Shown: in pieces, positions 6,954 through 13,321 of the stretch
Position numbering within the stretch: position 1 is the stretch's first letter
How the letters are laid out: every line of letters starts with the position of its first letter
Assembly (NCBI GenBank): GCA_014381035.1
Contig: JACMIS010000225.1
Span: forward strand, 1 to 13,407
Origin: Armatimonadota bacterium
Lineage (GTDB): Bacteria; Armatimonadota; Armatimonadia; Armatimonadales; Armatimonadaceae
Length of the DNA: 13,407 bases
Reading direction: 5' to 3'
Position numbers and translations under genes: made by a program
The notes under the pieces: generated by a model
What the model saw: the letters and a program-made list of their open reading frames with translations, nothing else
Told to the model about the DNA's origin: nothing
Databases searched by the model: none

Positions 6954-7952
6954 TTATGCCTCCCTCTTGTCGAAACGCCGGTAGAGCCAGCCCGGCAAAG
7001 AGGATTCCTGCCCGTTCAAGACAACCCCCATCACGTGTTGGCGTCCCGTCTGCTCTATCGCCGCCGCCACGACGTCTTTGGGGGTTACCCCGGCGCGGAC
7101 AACGATTACGACGCCATCCATATACCCCTGGATCGGCAGCGTGTTCCCACTGGCAATGCTTGGTAGATCTACCACGATCAGGTCCGACCAGGCTCGGGCG
7201 ATGGCGAAAAGGTCCCCCATGCGCGGCGAGTGTGCCGTTTTATCGGCGCGCCGCGGGCTTCTGCCTGCGGGGAGCAGGTACAGATTGCCGATATTTTCGC
7301 ACTGCAAGAGTGGGAGGGGAAGAAAATCCGGCTCGTTTTCGCCGTCCCATTCCAGCACATCTATCGCGCCATGGACCGGCGGGGGAACTCCCAGTCGTTG
7401 ACAAAGGACTTCCCGCCCCAGACCCAGGTCTATCAGACATACATTCTTATAAGTGCTCTGCGCGAGCGCGAGCGCGATGTGCAGAGCGACGGTCGTTTTT
7501 CCTTCACCGCTGACCGCACTGGTCACGCCGATGATGCTGGGGGAGTGCGGCTTCGCCCGCTGCGCCGCTTTGCCGAACCGCGGGCTCCGGACCCGGCGAT
7601 ACTCGCCCTCTTCGCTGTTTTTGTTTTGATGGTGGAACAGGATCGTTTCACTGATCGCCGCCGTTTGCGTTTCCAGGAGCACCGCTTGCACCGCATCCGG
7701 GGACGCCGCCACGGACTCCACGTGAACCGGGAGGGCGGAGTCTTCAGGGCGTTCCAGTGCCGTCGGGGTCGCCGACGCGGCGTACTGTCGGAGTACGGAG
7801 CGGTAAGCAGGGTTGCTTGTGGGCGACTCCTCGATGGCATTCGCATCCGAAGTCAGTTCGGAGGCGGTGTTTTCCGAGGGAATCTCTCTTTCGTTCGATT
7901 CGGCGGCGGAATCACGAGACAGGTAGCGCGAGACATTTGAAAATGGGGTCAT
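6954..7952 (-). CDS. CpsD/CapB-like P-loop ATPase (BY-kinase family), lacking a tyrosine cluster
   Basis: A 332-residue protein. Residues 1 to about 135 are hydrophilic, Ser/Glu-rich and probably disordered. The rest is a MinD/ParA-type fold like the cytosolic domain of bacterial tyrosine kinases that partner Wzz-type co-polymerases. Walker A is clear: SGEGKTT (148-154) in IIGVTSAVSGEGKTT. The Walker A-prime region reads VCLIDLGLGR (171-180), with glycine at the second acidic position of the usual DxDxR. Walker B reads LIVVDLPS (258-265), where BY-kinases usually have DxPP. The C-terminus holds only one tyrosine (Tyr324), not the autophosphorylated Tyr cluster. It lies 14 bases after the co-polymerase gene, matching the split Wzc arrangement (separate membrane and ATPase proteins). 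It likely gates chain length or assembly through ATP binding; tyrosine kinase activity is doubtful. A weak TAAGGA site precedes the ATG. Confidence 0.85.
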   Translation of the reverse strand: MTPFSNVSRYLSRDSAAESNEREIPSENTASELTSDANAIEESPTSNPAYRSVLRQYAASATPTALERPEDSALPVHVESVAASPDAVQAVLLETQTAAISETILFHHQNKNSEEGEYRRVRSPRFGKAAQRAKPHSPSIIGVTSAVSGEGKTTVALHIALALAQSTYKNVCLIDLGLGREVLCQRLGVPPPVHGAIDVLEWDGENEPDFLPLPLLQCENIGNLYLLPAGRSPRRADKTAHSPRMGDLFAIARAWSDLIVVDLPSIASGNTLPIQGYMDGVVIVVRAGVTPKDVVAAAIEQTGRQHVMGVVLNGQESSLPGWLYRRFDKREA

Positions 7953-7966
7953 ATATTAATGGTTCC

Positions 7967-9535
7967 TTACGGGTTCACGCCGGTCAGCGGTGTTGCTGCG
8001 TTGCTGGCAAACGAGTCGCGCCCGGGAAGCCGGGCGACTGCGGGCTTGCCGGGAATATAAGGCAGGGCGGCGACGACGCGCGTCCCCAGAAGGCGTTCGA
8101 TATCCGTTTCATAGCGCAGCGATGGGTCCAGCAGTTCGGCACCGATGACCATCCCCGCCCCGACAATCATGCTGAAAATGAGAGTGCCGGCAAGCAGCAG
8201 CACAGTCTTCTTCGTGCCATCCGTCGGATGCGCATACACCAGACCGATGGGATGGAGCGTCGAGGTAGCGGCGACTTTGTCGAGGTTTGCTTTGATCTGG
8301 GCTTGCTCACGCCGCTTCAAAAGGTCCTCATACTGCTCTTTCATGATGGAATAGTCGCGGGTCTTATCGGTCAGCTCTCGGGCAGCGGCGGGCAACTTCT
8401 GCACCCGAGCTTCGTACTCGGCGATGTATTGGTTGAGTAGCACGAGGCGGGCTGTGTTCGTGGATTGCTGGATTTTAGTTTGCGTCAGTTGTTCCGTAAG
8501 GTTCGTATATTCGGGGTTACTTTGCGTGATGGTTTGTACGACATTGGGGTTCGCCCCGCTGGATTTGGCGGCGGCGATTTTTTCCAATTTCTGCTCCTGA
8601 GCGATCCGGCTCTTGAGGGTGCGGATCTGACCATCCATTAGCTTTACCTGACTGCTGTCCGGTCGCCAACCTTCACCCAGCAGAGTAACGCGGCGCAGTT
8701 CGATTTCGCGCAGACCAGCCGCATTCGGGGATTCCGTCTTCGGGGTATTACGGACGGTTTCTTCCAGGATTGCCGTCGGCGCGACTTCTGCAAGCCGCGT
8801 TTCGAGAGCTTTGCGTTGCAAGACGGCGTCCTGCGACGAAATGCGCAACGAGTCGCGTTCCGCTTTCAGCGTGGCGAGTTGCTGGATCTCGGCGGTCTGC
8901 GATTCGGGGAGTTGCCCGAAATTGTCCTGCTTGTACTGGATCAGGGCTTGTTCCGCGATGCGCATCCGATATTTATACGAATTGATCTGCGAGTCAAGGA
9001 AGTTCGCGGTGGCGATGGATTGCGCCTGCCGGGACGAACCGGCAGCCTCGATGTATCCGGCTTGCATGGACCGGAGAAGGCGTTCGCACTCGCCGGGGTC
9101 GTCCCAGGTGAGCGACACGGTGAAGACATCGGCACTGTCCACCTGAACCGATAGTTTTTTTCGCAGGTTGTTGAACCGCTCATCGCGCACACGCGGGTCT
9201 ATGCTGATCGGCTTGCTGAGGCGGGCGTTCTGCAGGACGGAATCCAGGAAGCCGCCCGGCTCGTCGTCGCGGAGCAAATCGTTGAAACGGCTCACGTTCT
9301 GTTGCGCGGGCGTCGCCCAGTTATGCCGGGTCAGTCCCAGCACGGACGCGACTTCCTGCTCGGTGACTATCTGTGTGGAGGCGGCTGCCGCGAAGGTGCG
9401 GTTGCGCGCAAACAAAGCGACTGCCACGAGGCTGGTGATTCCAATCGTAGCCACCCAGAAAAGACGTTGGTGCCGATAGAATGCCTCTAAGGCGCGATAT
9501 GTGATCGAGTTTCGACCGTTGGCTTGGGGCAACAT
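7967..9535 (-). CDS. Wzz/GumC-like polysaccharide co-polymerase (chain-length determinant)
   Basis: A protein of 522 residues with two membrane helices, at about 25-43 (LFWVATIGITSLVAVALF) and 444-465 (TVLLLAGTLIFSMIVG and on). They flank a large periplasmic part rich in heptad-like segments (about 165-240, 300-325 and 375-430), consistent with long coiled coils. This is the polysaccharide co-polymerase layout. An HPIGLVYAHPTDG segment just before the second helix corresponds to the proline-containing motif of Wzz proteins. The cytosolic tail (about 55 residues) has DPSLRYETDIERLLGTRVVA, also seen in GumC-like proteins. There is no P-loop; the ATPase is the next gene. It should set polymer length and bridge the polymerase to the Wza-like exporter. 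The start is uncertain: AAAGGA lies 9 bases before a TTG at 9538 and 12 before the ATG at 9535; I prefer the ATG. Confidence 0.9.
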   Translation of the reverse strand: MLPQANGRNSITYRALEAFYRHQRLFWVATIGITSLVAVALFARNRTFAAAASTQIVTEQEVASVLGLTRHNWATPAQQNVSRFNDLLRDDEPGGFLDSVLQNARLSKPISIDPRVRDERFNNLRKKLSVQVDSADVFTVSLTWDDPGECERLLRSMQAGYIEAAGSSRQAQSIATANFLDSQINSYKYRMRIAEQALIQYKQDNFGQLPESQTAEIQQLATLKAERDSLRISSQDAVLQRKALETRLAEVAPTAILEETVRNTPKTESPNAAGLREIELRRVTLLGEGWRPDSSQVKLMDGQIRTLKSRIAQEQKLEKIAAAKSSGANPNVVQTITQSNPEYTNLTEQLTQTKIQQSTNTARLVLLNQYIAEYEARVQKLPAAARELTDKTRDYSIMKEQYEDLLKRREQAQIKANLDKVAATSTLHPIGLVYAHPTDGTKKTVLLLAGTLIFSMIVGAGMVIGAELLDPSLRYETDIERLLGTRVVAALPYIPGKPAVARLPGRDSFASNAATPLTGVNP

Positions 9536-9573
9536 CAACAGATATATTCCTTTGTCGTGACTATGACGAACAC

Positions 9574-9589
9574 ACCCGGACCACCGGGT
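9574..9589 (-). repeat. Small intergenic hairpin between exporter and co-polymerase genes
   Basis: ACCCGG (9574-9579) and CCGGGT (9584-9589) form a 6-bp stem with a 4-base loop in the 75-base spacer after the exporter stop. No U-tract follows on the minus strand, so it is unlikely to terminate transcription. It may stabilise the upstream part of the message or tune expression of the downstream genes. Confidence 0.4.
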
Positions 9590-9613
9590 AAGGGCGAGGC
9601 AAGCGAACGAGTA

Positions 9614-10927
9614 TTAACGGAGGAAAAAACCAGCGAATGGCAGGAAAGACATGGCTTCGCGGACGACATTCATACGGTCTCTCCCCTGCTTCTTGGTCGG
9701 CAGATAGAGCACATCACCGGGAAGGAGAGCCACGTCATATTTCGCGCTTTCCTTGTCGTTCTTGTCGTTCTGCTTGGTGCCCTTTTCCAGGTTGATCGGC
9801 AGAATATCCGGTCGTCCCGTAGCGGACATGCGCACGATCGAAGCATTTTTCAGATCACTGTTAGGCAATCCACCACCTGCTTGGAACAAGGCAGCGACAG
9901 CCGTCATGTTCTTTTCCGGCAGAAACTCACGTAATCCCGGTGAGGTGACGGCACCGATCACCGAGTAGGACAACCCGTTTATCGGGATCATCAGGGTGTC
10001 ACCGGGCTGGAGCGAGGGGGCGGGTTTGCCAGGCACTGCTTTCACGGTCCCATCGGTGCCGAGACCGGTCAGGTCTACCGGGATGGATTCCCCGTTACGG
10101 CGGATGACGACTTCGCTGAGTTTGGCGCGCGGGATGATCCCGCCTGCCGACAGAAGCGCGGTCACGATAGAGCCATCTGCTGGCGCGGGCACCAGCCCCG
10201 GTTTTGCGACCGCGCCGAGAATCTGCACCCTTGTTTTAATGGCGTCTTTTTCCCGCACCAAAAGTACATCGCCGGGTTCGAGCAGGTGGTTTTCCGAAGC
10301 ATCTGCGGCTGCAAGTAGTCGTACCAGATCGACAGGCATCGAAGTACCAGTGGAGGCGCGTACCAGCGTCGTTTGCACCCACTCGGGGTGATCAACGAGC
10401 AGTCCGCCCGACTCCGCAATCAGGTCCAGAACATGCCAGCCATCCTCCATGACGAACTTGCCCGGTTGCCGTACCGCGCCAAGGATGCCGACCCGTGCTA
10501 TGCGCCGCTTGACGACAGTGACCGTGACCTGCGGATTACTAAGTTCTTTCGCTAAACCGGTCCGGAGCACTTCCCCAAGCTCGGTGACCGTCTGTCCGGC
10601 GGCTTTCAGATTGCCCAGAAAAGGGTAGGTAATCTTGCCGTCTACACCCACGGTGACGTTGCGCGTCAATTCCGGCTTGCCGAAAACTTCGATGGAGATG
10701 GTGTCGCCGGTGAAAATCTGGTAGGTCGGTGTGACGACGGCGTCTGACGCCGCAGGGGCTTCCGACGCCGTGGGGGCTGTCGTGGTTGACTGTCCAAAGG
10801 CCGTGGCATAAGAGACGGGGACAAGCAGGGCAACAGCGAAAGAAATATAAAGTGTATTCCTGTAGGGGTTTCGCGGCGTTTTTTTGCTTACCTTCTGGTC
10901 TTGTTTCCAACTGGGAGCGATTTTCAT
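9614..10927 (-). CDS. Wza-like polysaccharide export protein (Poly_export and SLBB domains)
   Basis: A 437-residue secreted protein, first gene of the EPS operon. A long basic N-region precedes the hydrophobic core TLYISFAVALLVPVSYATAF (25-44), with likely cleavage near Ala43-Gln46. No lipobox cysteine is present, unlike E. coli Wza. A Poly_export domain follows at about 68-138 (YQIFTGDTISIEVFGKPEL, then VDGKITYPFLGNL). Three SLBB-type repeats come next: VGILGAVRQPGKF (146-158), VQILGAVAKPGLV (234-246) and YSVIGAVTSPGLREF (321-335). PGDVLLV and PGDVLYLP elements separate or follow them. This is the architecture of outer-membrane or periplasmic exit channels for EPS. The ATG at 10927 is chosen because GGAGG (10938-10942) stands 10 bases upstream; the frame is open further but without signal-like sequence. 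A 75-base spacer with a small hairpin separates it from the co-polymerase gene. Confidence 0.92.
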   Translation of the reverse strand: MKIAPSWKQDQKVSKKTPRNPYRNTLYISFAVALLVPVSYATAFGQSTTTAPTASEAPAASDAVVTPTYQIFTGDTISIEVFGKPELTRNVTVGVDGKITYPFLGNLKAAGQTVTELGEVLRTGLAKELSNPQVTVTVVKRRIARVGILGAVRQPGKFVMEDGWHVLDLIAESGGLLVDHPEWVQTTLVRASTGTSMPVDLVRLLAAADASENHLLEPGDVLLVREKDAIKTRVQILGAVAKPGLVPAPADGSIVTALLSAGGIIPRAKLSEVVIRRNGESIPVDLTGLGTDGTVKAVPGKPAPSLQPGDTLMIPINGLSYSVIGAVTSPGLREFLPEKNMTAVAALFQAGGGLPNSDLKNASIVRMSATGRPDILPINLEKGTKQNDKNDKESAKYDVALLPGDVLYLPTKKQGRDRMNVVREAMSFLPFAGFFLR

Positions 10928-10989
10928 TAAGGGGGTGCCTCCGACTGCAAAGATAACCAGTATAAGTGAGCACTCGGTTGCGCTCACAC

Positions 10990-11040
10990 ACCGCTCTATT
11001 ATAAGAACAAGCAACCAATTATCCCTATCGCTCAGGTTGT
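10990..11040 (-). promoter_or_regulatory. Candidate promoter of the EPS operon
   Basis: A perfect TATAAT reads on the minus strand at 11003-10998, about 70 bases before the ATG of the Wza-like gene. This would give a leader of roughly 60 bases. No good TTGACA-like -35 lies at 16-18 bases upstream, so an activator or alternative sigma factor may be needed. CAACC and GGTTG half-sites bracket the -35 region (11012-11016 and 11035-11039), and a GTGAGC/GCTCAC inverted repeat (10966-10971 and 10982-10987) lies just downstream. Both are plausible operator material but short. Confidence 0.4.
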
Positions 11041-11059
11041 TGCTTCATATAGAGAAATA

Positions 11060-11103
11060 GGCATAGAGAACTCTACTCCATCCGGAATAGCGTTCTCTAT
11101 GCC
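11060..11103 (-). repeat. Long imperfect hairpin upstream of the EPS operon
   Basis: Arms GGCATAGAGAAC (11060-11071) and GTTCTCTATGCC (11092-11103) are perfect 12-bp inverted repeats. Inside them CTA/TAG and TCC/GGA also pair, with two single mismatches, leaving an ATCC loop: 18 pairs over 44 bases. A further ATAGAGAA copy lies just outside at 11049-11056. On the minus strand the hairpin is followed by TATTTCTCTATATG. It could be a regulator-binding site, a second terminator or attenuator, or part of a leader if transcription starts further upstream. Confidence 0.6.
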
Positions 11104-11304
11104 GAAAGTTATAGGTGGGCGCGTATTCGCCTTGCTGTAACGGAGGGGGACATGATATTCGCAGAGATTACAAGGCTGCTTGACAAATATCGGGGCGCGT
11201 ATCGCGGTGTTAAGTGTCGACAAGTGCAAATCGGTTGAACCGTGAAAGCATGAACGATGATCGTGTCCGGGTGCAGAAGCGGCACGCGGTAGTCATATCC
11301 TCAA

Positions 11305-11347
11305 TCAAACGGAAGCCCGGTTCGTCGGGCACCGGGCTTCCGTTTTT
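11305..11347. terminator. Intrinsic terminator hairpin after the helicase gene
   Basis: A perfect 15-bp inverted repeat, AAACGGAAGCCCGGT (11307-11321) and ACCGGGCTTCCGTTT (11331-11345), encloses a 9-base loop. It begins within a few bases of the helicase stop codon. On the minus strand the stem is followed by TTTGATTGA, a modest U-tract; on the plus strand it ends in TTTTT. It is thus nearly symmetric and could end transcription from either side. It separates the helicase unit from the EPS operon. Confidence 0.85.
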
Positions 11348-11349
11348 AC

Positions 11350-13155
11350 TTACGCGCCGCGCCGGGGCGGGCGTCCGCCTTCGTTCGGATGCGCGAGCTT
11401 GACCTGCACCTTTTGACCGCGAATCTTGGTCCGGCTCAACGCTTCGATGACTTCCTCCGCCCGATTGACCGGGACTTCGACGAACGCCGCACGGTCCAGA
11501 ATGTCAATTGCTCCGACCTGCTTGCCGACCAACCCGACCTTGCTGGCAATCACGGCGACCAGTTCCCCCGGGCGCAACCCGTCCTGCCGACCGAGCGGCA
11601 CGAACAGGCGGGTCATGCCCGCTTCCGGTTGCTCCGAGTCGGCGGCGATGGCGTCTTCCGACTCGTCCGCCGCCGGTCCGCGCGATTCCCAGAGCATCTG
11701 GAGAGCCGCCGCCGCGACGTCCGCCGGGTCGAACTCCTCTAAGAGGGCGGAAACTACCGGGCGTTGACGCTCGAAATCGTCCGCCGCGAGCCGTGTCCGA
11801 ACCGCCGTGACGAACGTTTCCCGCCGCCGCGCCGCGATGTCCGCCGCCGTGGGAATCCGGGCGAGTACGATCTTCGCGCCGGTCATCTGCTCGATCATGC
11901 GAAGATTGCGCCGCTCGCGTGGCTCGATCAGCGTGATCGCGTCGCCGGTGCGCCCGGCACGCCCCGTCCGTCCGATACGGTGGATATATTGCTCTACGTC
12001 CCACGGCATGTCGTAGTTGATGACGTGTGTCACCGTGTCAATGTCAAGTCCGCGTGCGGCGACGTCGGTGGCGATCAGCAATTCCGAACGCCCTTCCTTG
12101 AACGATTTCATGACCCGGTCCCGCTCGGACTGGTTCATTTCGCCGTGCAGTGCCTCGGAATCGTACCCGCGCTGGCGCAGTGCCTCGGCGAGGTCGCTCG
12201 TTTCCTGGCGGGTGCGGCAGAAGACGATGGTCGGCCCCGGCGTTTCCATGTCCAGAACCCGCGCCAGCGCGTCGCGCTTTTTGCCCGGTTGCACTTCGTA
12301 GTAACTCTGATTGGTGGTGTCGAGCGTGCGCCGTTGGGATTCGATCTTGACGAGTTCGGCTTTCGGCAAAAACTTCTTGGTCAGGGCGGCGATACGCGGC
12401 GGCATCGTCGCGGAAAACAAGGCGACCTGTCGCTCCTCCGGCAGTTCGGCGAGGATGGTTTCGATGTCCTCGATAAACCCGAACGCCAGCATTTCGTCCG
12501 CTTCGTCTAACGCGCAGAACTTGACCTGCGACAGGTCGAGCGAACCGCGCCGGATGTGGTCCTGAATCCGTCCGGGGGTCCCGACGACGATCTGCGCGCC
12601 CATTTTCAAGGCGCGGAACTGCCGGTCGATGGGCTGTCCGCCGTAGATCGGGACGATGCGCATGCCGGTGCCTTTGGAAAGGAGGTGGAACTGCTCGGCG
12701 ACCTGTACGCAAAGTTCGCGGGTCGGCACCATGACGAGGGCTTGCGTGTGCCCCTGCCCGGCGTCGGCGTGGGTGAGGAGCGGCAGGGCGAACGCCGCCG
12801 TTTTGCCGGTGCCGGTCTGCGCTTGACCGATCAGGTCGTGCCCCGCGAGAAGCACCGGGATGGATCGCGCCTGGATCGGGGTCGGGGTTTCCCATCCCGC
12901 CGCTTTGACGGCGAGGCGCAGTTCTTCGGGGAGCCCCAGATCATCGAACGAGACCGGGGCGGATTCGATGACCGGTCCCGACACTTCCTCGACCATGGTT
13001 TCCTCGGGTTTCACCTCGGCTTGCGGACGCTGCTTGCGTGGTTTTTCCGTTGGCACTCGATTGGGGCTGGGTTTCCGTCCGGGGACCGAAGTGCGCTCGG
13101 AAGGATTTTTGCCCTGTGGTTTCATGCCGGGCAGGCTATTCGTTTTTTTCTGCAT
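11350..13155 (-). CDS. deaD: DEAD-box ATP-dependent RNA helicase, DeaD/CsdA-like
   Basis: A 601-residue RNA helicase with all the core motifs in order: Q-motif region SFDDLGL to TPIQ (69-95), motif I AQTGTGKT (112-119), Ia PTREL (144-148), GG (172-173), Ib TPGR (193-196), II DEAD (217-220), III SAT (248-250), IV VFCRT (311-315), V ATDVAARGLD (362-371) and VI HRIGRTGRAGR (392-402). Residues about 514-588 (TRLFVPLGRQDGLRPGEL, then VAVIASKVGLVG) match the DbpA-type RNA-binding domain. Members unwind RNA in ribosome assembly, mRNA decay or cold adaptation. The N-terminal 60 residues are a Lys/Pro/Arg-rich, probably disordered tail that likely helps bind RNA. The start at 13155 is chosen because the frame upstream runs through a hairpin-containing AT-rich leader; only a weak GAAAAGAG ribosome site is present. 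It is its own unit, closed by a terminator. DeaD versus a close paralogue cannot be settled. Confidence 0.93.
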   Translation of the reverse strand: MQKKTNSLPGMKPQGKNPSERTSVPGRKPSPNRVPTEKPRKQRPQAEVKPEETMVEEVSGPVIESAPVSFDDLGLPEELRLAVKAAGWETPTPIQARSIPVLLAGHDLIGQAQTGTGKTAAFALPLLTHADAGQGHTQALVMVPTRELCVQVAEQFHLLSKGTGMRIVPIYGGQPIDRQFRALKMGAQIVVGTPGRIQDHIRRGSLDLSQVKFCALDEADEMLAFGFIEDIETILAELPEERQVALFSATMPPRIAALTKKFLPKAELVKIESQRRTLDTTNQSYYEVQPGKKRDALARVLDMETPGPTIVFCRTRQETSDLAEALRQRGYDSEALHGEMNQSERDRVMKSFKEGRSELLIATDVAARGLDIDTVTHVINYDMPWDVEQYIHRIGRTGRAGRTGDAITLIEPRERRNLRMIEQMTGAKIVLARIPTAADIAARRRETFVTAVRTRLAADDFERQRPVVSALLEEFDPADVAAAALQMLWESRGPAADESEDAIAADSEQPEAGMTRLFVPLGRQDGLRPGELVAVIASKVGLVGKQVGAIDILDRAAFVEVPVNRAEEVIEALSRTKIRGQKVQVKLAHPNEGGRPPRRGA

Positions 13156-13205
13156 TCTGTTTTCTCTTTTCGTAAATTTTGCGTTGTATAGTATCAGGTT
13201 TCGGG

Positions 13206-13272
13206 TCTTTTTTTGTCCCACGCGGACGGCACTAACACTTTGCTGGCACCGTCCGCTTGGGACAAAAAAAGA
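13206..13272 (-). repeat. Long hairpin in the helicase leader, flanked by T7 and A7
   Basis: Arms at 13207-13229 and 13249-13271 pair at 22 of 23 positions. The outer part is C, seven T, then GTCCCA; the inner part is GCGGACGG; a single C/T mismatch (13221/13257) lies between them, and the loop is 19 bases. T13206 and A13272 extend the stem by one pair. The stem starts with T's and ends with A's on either strand, the reverse of an intrinsic terminator. It lies about 50-115 bases before the helicase ATG and is probably a 5' leader structure. Confidence 0.7.
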
Positions 13273-13281
13273 AAAAGGACA

Positions 13282-13310
13282 AACATAACGAATTGTAGAA
13301 AACAAAACAA
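13282..13310 (-). promoter_or_regulatory. Candidate helicase promoter
   Basis: On the minus strand TTGTTT (13310-13305), a 17-base spacer and TATGTT (13287-13282) form a weak sigma-70-like promoter. Transcription would begin near 13275, placing the long hairpin at the very 5' end of the message. In such AT-rich DNA a chance match is possible. A weaker alternative (GGGACA and GATACT, 18-base spacer) lies nearer the gene, partly within the hairpin's left arm. Confidence 0.35.
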
Positions 13311-13321
13311 TGTTCATTGTT
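13306..13321. promoter_or_regulatory. 16-bp palindrome overlapping the candidate helicase -35 box
   Basis: AACAATGTTCATTGTT is a perfect inverted repeat of 7-bp arms around TT. It overlaps the candidate -35 element of the helicase promoter, a typical position for a dimeric repressor. No regulator gene is in the window. Confidence 0.4.

Larger units (their letters stand above)
10928..11304. other. Noncoding region between helicase terminator and EPS operon
   Basis: About 380 bases with no convincing gene; the only open frame of any length (65 codons, minus strand, 11032-11229) runs through the long hairpin, lacks a ribosome site and has no recognisable product. Apart from the promoter candidate and hairpin, it holds a near-direct repeat of GGGCGCGTAT at 11117-11126 and 11193-11202, 76 bases apart, and a CGGTTGAACCG palindrome at 11232-11242. 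These may be regulatory sites of the EPS operon, but nothing proves it. Confidence 0.5.

Noticed and set aside
11032..11229. A 65-codon minus-strand ORF in the noncoding region before the EPS operon.
   Set aside because: It runs through the long hairpin, has no good ribosome site and gives a product with no clear features.
10928..11300. Possible c-di-GMP riboswitch in front of the EPS operon.
   Set aside because: I looked for a GEMM-like core on the minus strand and did not find the conserved motifs; a covariance-model search would be needed to exclude it.
12044..12895. A 283-codon minus-strand frame inside the helicase gene.
   Set aside because: Its Arg/His/Pro-rich, low-complexity translation is typical of a GC-rich shadow, and the helicase frame with all its motifs covers it.
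13206..13272. Reading the helicase-leader hairpin as an intrinsic terminator of a gene to the right.
   Set aside because: The stem is preceded by T's and followed by A's on both strands, so no U-tract follows it.
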